A stretch of DNA of 32,979 bases from a virus: positions 1 through 32,979 of the IMG/VR virus record IMGVR_UViG_3300037332_000177, one strand, 5' to 3'. Under the pieces are notes generated by a model. That model did not search any database and was not told the origin of the DNA. It was given only the letters and a program-made list of their open reading frames with translations. The translations under genes were made by a program, and so were the position numbers. This document shows positions 29,311 through 32,979 of the stretch, piece after piece (within the stretch, counting starts at the first letter, position 1; every line of letters begins with the position of its first letter).

Positions 29311-31375
29311 TCCAAGAATATTTAGTTTCGTTAATTACTGCAACCAAGTCCGTACCCGAACCCGTTAATTTCCCGTTAATATTTAAGTTTAAAGTAGGCA
29401 TTGAGAAAGCAGGAGCGGAACTACTGCCGCCCATCCGTGGCGATTGTATTCCGGTGTTGCTGTTCATGTTGGCTGACATTGCCATACCGCCGCCTTTCAA
29501 AGATACTCCGATTGCTAACATTCCCGCTGCTGCTTGTGCTTGTGCGACTGTTGCCCCCATTGTTGCTAAAGTTCCTAAAGCCCACGCCGCAACTAATGGC
29601 GTGGCGATAGCAATTAACATACCGCCAACAGCTGATAAAACATCCGCAACTACTTTGGAAAAGTTAAAATCAATATCCTGATTAAATAATGATGATATGC
29701 CCGTGGCTAAACCTTCGGCTAAAATTGCGAACGATTGATTTAAGGCTGCCCCCGCTACGTTTTTCATCATCAGGGCTTCTTCGGTCATTGAAATTGTAAT
29801 GCCCTGAACCGATTCTTTAATTTTGCCTTTAATTTTTTCGACTCGCTTGTCTAAATTTTCTCCAAAGCTGTCAAGGTCGAATAGTTCGGCAATCTGATTG
29901 CCAACCGTTTTTCCACCCGTTCCTGCCGCTATAATGCTTGGCATATCGATGGCTCCTGATGCAGCTTCAGAAAACTTATCGCGAATAGCTTGAAAGGCTA
30001 AATCTATTGCATCTTGTGCCTTTATTTTCAATTCAGCGGCTTCCTTCTCTATTTCTTTTAATGTTTTTTTGCCAAAACCCGCAAGTGGATTAATTGGCTT
30101 TGGGTCTGCTGCCTTCGGCTTATTCCCCGCCATCGCCGCAAACACTTCGTCAATCATGACGCTTTTCGGCTTCTTAACCATCGAGAAAGAGGAATCGCCA
30201 CCCCGCAAGAAATCAAACGCAGGGCTTTTGTATAGCTTCGTAGCTGATTCGTAGGTTCTATCTATAATTCTATTTAATCTTTCTATTTCGGATGTATCAA
30301 TCTGAACGGTTTCTCTGTCGTTGAAAATTCCTGCCAATACTAAATCAAGCTGCAAATATGCCTTATGGATTCGGGCAAAACCCTTCTCCCAATCATCGAC
30401 ATATTTATAAATGGCAACTCCTGCGAGGGTTAACGCCCCAACGGTTAAACCAATCGGCCCCGTGAGTGCGGCAAATCCTAACGTTAAAGCTGGCATTAAT
30501 TGAATAACCCCACCAACGCCCAACAATAGCGGCCCAATAGCGGCGGCTAAACCTGCGACTTGCAAAATTAAATCCTTTGTGCCACCGTCTAAGTTGTCAA
30601 AGTAGGTAATAACCTTATTAACTGACTGTAATACTTTGGCGTACATCGGAAGTAACCGCTCTCCAAATCCCGCCGAAAGTTGTTTAATACTTTCCTCTAA
30701 AATTCGGGTTTGGTTTGCCGCCCCGTCTGACGTTCGGGCGAAATCTCCTTGTGCGTTGGTCGTCTTTGCCATTACAAAGGCGTACCGTAAATTGACCTTT
30801 TCACTTTCGGTCATGTCACGGATATTCTTTTGAATACCTTCCGACAATGCGAATGCCTTTAAGTTGGCTTCCGTCATTACAATTCCCAACCCTTTTAGAC
30901 TTTCTGTTTCGCCCGTAAAGATTGATTTGAGGGCTGTTTCTGCTACGTCTATTCGTATGTTCTTAAAACTTGACAAATCTCCGGCTAACCCGACAAGCGT
31001 TTTACTCATTTCTGCTGCCTGACCGGTGTTGATGCCCATGCTTGTAGCCATATCACCGAACAACGCCGCTGCGTCAAGTGCCGCCCCTGAACTGATACCG
31101 AAATTGGTTAGACTGTCCTTTGCGAACTCGTGAATAACACCCGATGAAGTCTTAAAGGCAACGTTAACTTTATTCTGGGCTTCCTCTACATTAGAAGCAG
31201 CAGCAATGGCTTGTCTTGCCGCTAATAATACCGGAACGGTTATTGCAATAGATAACGCACCGCCAACCATTGTAGCTTTATCACCAAAGTTTTGCAGCTT
31301 ATCCATCGCCCCGTTCACTTTGGCGTTGAACTTATTGGTTAGTGCATCTATGTCAACAAATAATTTATTATTCAT
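29303..31375 (-). CDS. Tail tape measure protein, 690 aa
   Basis: Long helical protein with the TMP pattern: an N-terminal helix, hydrophobic segment (MVGGALSIAITVPVLLAARQ, about 36-55), then the conserved region with SLTNFGISSGAALDAAALFG, LAGDLSSFKNI, FTGETESLKGLGIVMTE and KTTNAQGDFARTSDGAANQT. More hydrophobic stretches lie near 265-320 and 570-620. At about 0.15 nm per residue it predicts a tail near 100 nm (inference from the general rule). It overlaps the chaperone reading frame by 8 bases. Confidence 0.93.
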   Translation of the reverse strand: MNNKLFVDIDALTNKFNAKVNGAMDKLQNFGDKATMVGGALSIAITVPVLLAARQAIAAASNVEEAQNKVNVAFKTSSGVIHEFAKDSLTNFGISSGAALDAAALFGDMATSMGINTGQAAEMSKTLVGLAGDLSSFKNIRIDVAETALKSIFTGETESLKGLGIVMTEANLKAFALSEGIQKNIRDMTESEKVNLRYAFVMAKTTNAQGDFARTSDGAANQTRILEESIKQLSAGFGERLLPMYAKVLQSVNKVITYFDNLDGGTKDLILQVAGLAAAIGPLLLGVGGVIQLMPALTLGFAALTGPIGLTVGALTLAGVAIYKYVDDWEKGFARIHKAYLQLDLVLAGIFNDRETVQIDTSEIERLNRIIDRTYESATKLYKSPAFDFLRGGDSSFSMVKKPKSVMIDEVFAAMAGNKPKAADPKPINPLAGFGKKTLKEIEKEAAELKIKAQDAIDLAFQAIRDKFSEAASGAIDMPSIIAAGTGGKTVGNQIAELFDLDSFGENLDKRVEKIKGKIKESVQGITISMTEEALMMKNVAGAALNQSFAILAEGLATGISSLFNQDIDFNFSKVVADVLSAVGGMLIAIATPLVAAWALGTLATMGATVAQAQAAAGMLAIGVSLKGGGMAMSANMNSNTGIQSPRMGGSSSAPAFSMPTLNLNINGKLTGSGTDLVAVINETKYSWNG

Positions 31376-31721
31376 CCTTTACAACCTTGTCGGCAAATAT
31401 TGTGTAAAATAAGTTCTTCACGTTCTGTATCGGCATACTGTAATTTTCCTTTTCTTGCTGATCGTCAAATTCAGTCGGGTAAAGTACGTGGGCTTCTTTA
31501 CGGTCGCCCTCCTTAACTAAAAAGTTATGAATCATTGTATAAACGCCCCGGTGCAATAACTTTTCACGGTCAAACTCGCGGGCTACTTTTTTTCTGTGAC
31601 CCTCTGAAACGTTAAGGGCTTGCCGCCACGTCATTTGATACCAAAATAGCGTAGGAGCAAGCCCAATTTCACCACAAAAGTATGCTTCTAATTCATCGTC
31701 GGTTTGACTTTCCCCTTCGTT
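31368..31721 (-). CDS. Tail assembly chaperone T part, made by -1 frameshift
   Basis: From the slip site at 31721 the -1 frame is open without a stop to 31368. It reads NEGESQTDDELEAYFCGEIG, then LAPTLFWYQMTWRQALN. An ATG at 31634 starts the last 88 codons only. The section upstream of that ATG is clearly protein-like, so the normal product is a fusion of about 226 aa with the G protein, as lambda gpGT. It should bind the tape measure and tail-tube subunits during tail assembly. It ends 8 bases inside the tape-measure gene. Confidence 0.75.
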   Translation of the reverse strand, partial: NEGESQTDDELEAYFCGEIGLAPTLFWYQMTWRQALNVSEGHRKKVAREFDREKLLHRGVYTMIHNFLVKEGDRKEAHVLYPTEFDDQQEKENYSMPIQNVKNLFYTIFADKVVKDE

Positions 31722-32047
31722 TTTTTTTGTTGCTTTTCAACGGTACTGACCAAAGAGTTTGCTAATTCTTCAAAAAGTTCAGGTAAATTACTGCTCTTTT
31801 CTTCAACCTCTGCGGTTATAATATCCTCAAACTCTACCACGTTTAACGCAACTGGCTTGCGGTCTAAGCGGCATTGAACCACATAAGAGCTGTAAGCGTA
31901 CTCCATCATGAATTCGCTCTGCGTAAATACGTCTAAGTTTCGTACGTCAAACCCCATGCTTTGCACGGAAGCTAACGCCATCCTCATTGACTTGTTGTTC
32001 ACCGAAAGTGAAAGGGCGTTTTCGCCGTGTTTTAATTCAAATGTCAT
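31688..32047 (-). CDS. Tail assembly chaperone G-like protein, 119 aa
   Basis: MTFELKHGENALSLSVNNKS opens a small alpha/beta protein ending in a lysine-rich tail EKQQKKTKGKVKPTMN. Position between the tail-tube gene and the tape-measure gene is that of lambda G. The codons CAA AAA AAA ACG near residue 107-110 provide a slippery heptamer. Its ATG overlaps the tail-tube stop (ATGA). Confidence 0.75.
   Translation of the reverse strand: MTFELKHGENALSLSVNNKSMRMALASVQSMGFDVRNLDVFTQSEFMMEYAYSSYVVQCRLDRKPVALNVVEFEDIITAEVEEKSSNLPELFEELANSLVSTVEKQQKKTKGKVKPTMN
31721..31727 (-). promoter_or_regulatory. Slippery heptamer for -1 ribosomal frameshifting
   Basis: On the - strand the zero-frame codons are CAA AAA AAA ACG, giving A-AAA-AAA within a run of nine A (31720-31728). 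The downstream frame is offset by exactly -1 and open through the T part. A G-rich stretch (AAGGGGAAAG) follows and could help pausing. Confidence 0.75.
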
Positions 32048-32493
32048 GCTACTTCGGCAATTGTTGGAAGCGAAACAACTTGTACGTTAAATGAATACTC
32101 AACCAATCCGTTATTCGGAGCGGGTAGGGTTGGGGATTCAACAAATCCGGTGAAAGAAAATAGGTTATCACCCGAAACGGTTGATTGTAACTTGAAAGAC
32201 TTAACACCGCCGTTTGCATCTGAATAATTCAGTAGGTACAAAGAGTAAATGTCATTGTAGTTCAGTGAGTTTACCCCGGGTGCGTTGTTCTCAATCGCCG
32301 TGATGCTTACAGTGTGATCGAGCAACGTTTTAATGTGCTTCTTATGCTTGCCCGTGTCCTTGCTTGTCACCTCAACCTTATCATTGGTTGGCGTTAATGT
32401 TACCGTTACTTCGTCTTGAAATGTTTTCCAAGTAGGAGTACTCGAACCCATGTCGATAGAAAGACGGTAGTTGTTGCCTAAAATGTGGCTCAT
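32044..32493 (-). CDS. Major tail tube protein
   Basis: 149 aa, beta-rich. MSHILGNNYRLSIDMGSSTP then WKTFQDEVTVTLTPTNDKVE, VTSKDTGKHKKHI and a C-terminal SFTGFVESPTLPAPNNGLVE, EYSFNVQVVS match the pattern of TP901-1/phi-13-like major tail proteins ('v....G....v..i.cq.......'). Position between tail-completion and chaperone genes agrees. It polymerises into the tail tube around the tape measure. Confidence 0.82.
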   Translation of the reverse strand: MSHILGNNYRLSIDMGSSTPTWKTFQDEVTVTLTPTNDKVEVTSKDTGKHKKHIKTLLDHTVSITAIENNAPGVNSLNYNDIYSLYLLNYSDANGGVKSFKLQSTVSGDNLFSFTGFVESPTLPAPNNGLVEYSFNVQVVSLPTIAEVA

Positions 32494-32495
32494 AA

Positions 32496-32921
32496 TTATT
32501 TTTGTTTAATGCGTGATTCAATGTTTAAAACTCGTCGTAAAATGTAGTTCGTGTCGTTTGTGTCCGTGAAACTTGTGCTTCCTGTTACCCGTACATAAAT
32601 TGGGCTAAAATCGTTATTCTCAACCATGCCTTTTTGATTCGGAGTTGGCGTTAATAATGCTGTTATCTCGTTACAAAGGGCATCTAAGGCAACGTAACTT
32701 AATGCGGTGTTACTTACTCGATTTATTACGTCCACGTTAGCCACGTAAGTCCCCGTGAAGGAATCCTTCGTATTGCTTGAAGTCATAAACCCGCTCGTAA
32801 CCTTTGCGAATAAATTAGAAGTGTTGCTGTGTGGCTGCTCAATAGAAAAGACATCACCCGAAACGTTACCATTCAGGATTCTGTAAATTTCAGTAAGCAG
32901 ATAGAACGTAGCATCTTTCAT
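32496..32921 (-). CDS. Tail completion / tail terminator protein (DUF3168-like)
   Basis: 141 aa. MKDATFYLLTEIYRILNGNV starts like tail terminators; SYVALDALCNEITALLTPTP is the conserved helix ('a..l...v...l'), and the end carries RVTGSTSFTDTNDTNYILRR and VLNIESRIKQK, a strand pair common in this family. It caps the tail tube and joins it to the head connector. Two bases separate its stop from the tail-tube ATG. Confidence 0.7.
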   Translation of the reverse strand: MKDATFYLLTEIYRILNGNVSGDVFSIEQPHSNTSNLFAKVTSGFMTSSNTKDSFTGTYVANVDVINRVSNTALSYVALDALCNEITALLTPTPNQKGMVENNDFSPIYVRVTGSTSFTDTNDTNYILRRVLNIESRIKQK

Positions 32922-32979
32922 AACTTATCTAAATCGGCTTCAATGTTGCGTGTCAAAAAGTCAAGTGCCGAATATGCGG
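32918..32979 (-). CDS. 3' end of a head-tail connector-region gene (partial)
   Basis: Nineteen codons are visible, ending FLTRNIEADLDKL, with TGA 32918-32920 overlapping the ATG of the tail-completion gene. Genes at this position are usually HK97-gp10-like or head-closure proteins. Too little is visible to decide. Confidence 0.55.
   Translation of the reverse strand, partial: AYSALDFLTRNIEADLDKL

Overview
The window is most of the genome of a tailed phage or prophage with siphovirus-type genes, from a Bacteroidota host (probably Cytophagales-like; inference). The evidence is: promoters of the Bacteroidota type (TTG, about 21 nt, TAnnTTTG), almost no Shine-Dalgarno sites but A-rich leaders, a VirE/BT4734-type primase-helicase, a DUF3127 ssDNA-binding-like protein, a DUF1071/Sak3-like annealing protein, and a full set of siphovirus packaging, tail and lysis genes. 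I see no integrase and no ribosomal or metabolic host genes.

Layout. 1-373: end of a small + strand group. 385-5049 (- strand): packaging genes in the order small terminase, large terminase, portal, Mu-F-like head protein, preceded by small genes and a promoter at 5096-5127. 5201-7257 (- strand): Rha-type antirepressor, an initiator-type tRNA-Met, a truncated tRNA, a 53-aa basic protein and an AT-rich gene. 7484-18082 (+ strand): early/replication region with a small HTH-like gene, an array of GACGGTC repeats (candidate origin or operator), primase-helicase, SF2 helicase, VRR-NUC nuclease, a DNA methyltransferase, and a Red-like recombination group (SSB-like, Sak3-like, YqaJ exonuclease). 18207-32979 (- strand): late genes. 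Read in transcription order from the right edge they are tail completion, tail tube, tail chaperones G and GT joined by a -1 frameshift, tape measure, 1698-aa tail tip/fibre, a 700-aa secreted protein, endolysin, holin, metallophosphoesterase, DUF1599 protein and a membrane coiled-coil protein. Capsid genes are missing; they would be expected between the right and left edges if the genome is circularly permuted.

The most unusual signal is three AT-rich gene blocks that obey the architecture of integron gene cassettes. Each block begins with TT(R)-type bases just after a G. Each ends in a hairpin site whose left core (R'') is the reverse complement of the block's own first bases, followed by a new GTT. 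Two lie in tandem on the + strand (12464-13404 with a methyltransferase; 13405-14246 with a YopX-like and a small gene). One lies on the - strand (7257-6792, gene of unknown function). No integron integrase is present, so a host IntI would have to supply recombination (inference).

Other points: a phage-borne initiator tRNA with a C1xA72 mismatch; a nonsense-interrupted HTH gene; a nuclease gene overlapping a helicase gene by 86 bp; GC-rich hairpin leaders upstream of recombination genes; several small genes (24-53 aa) coupled by ATGA/GTGA overlaps.
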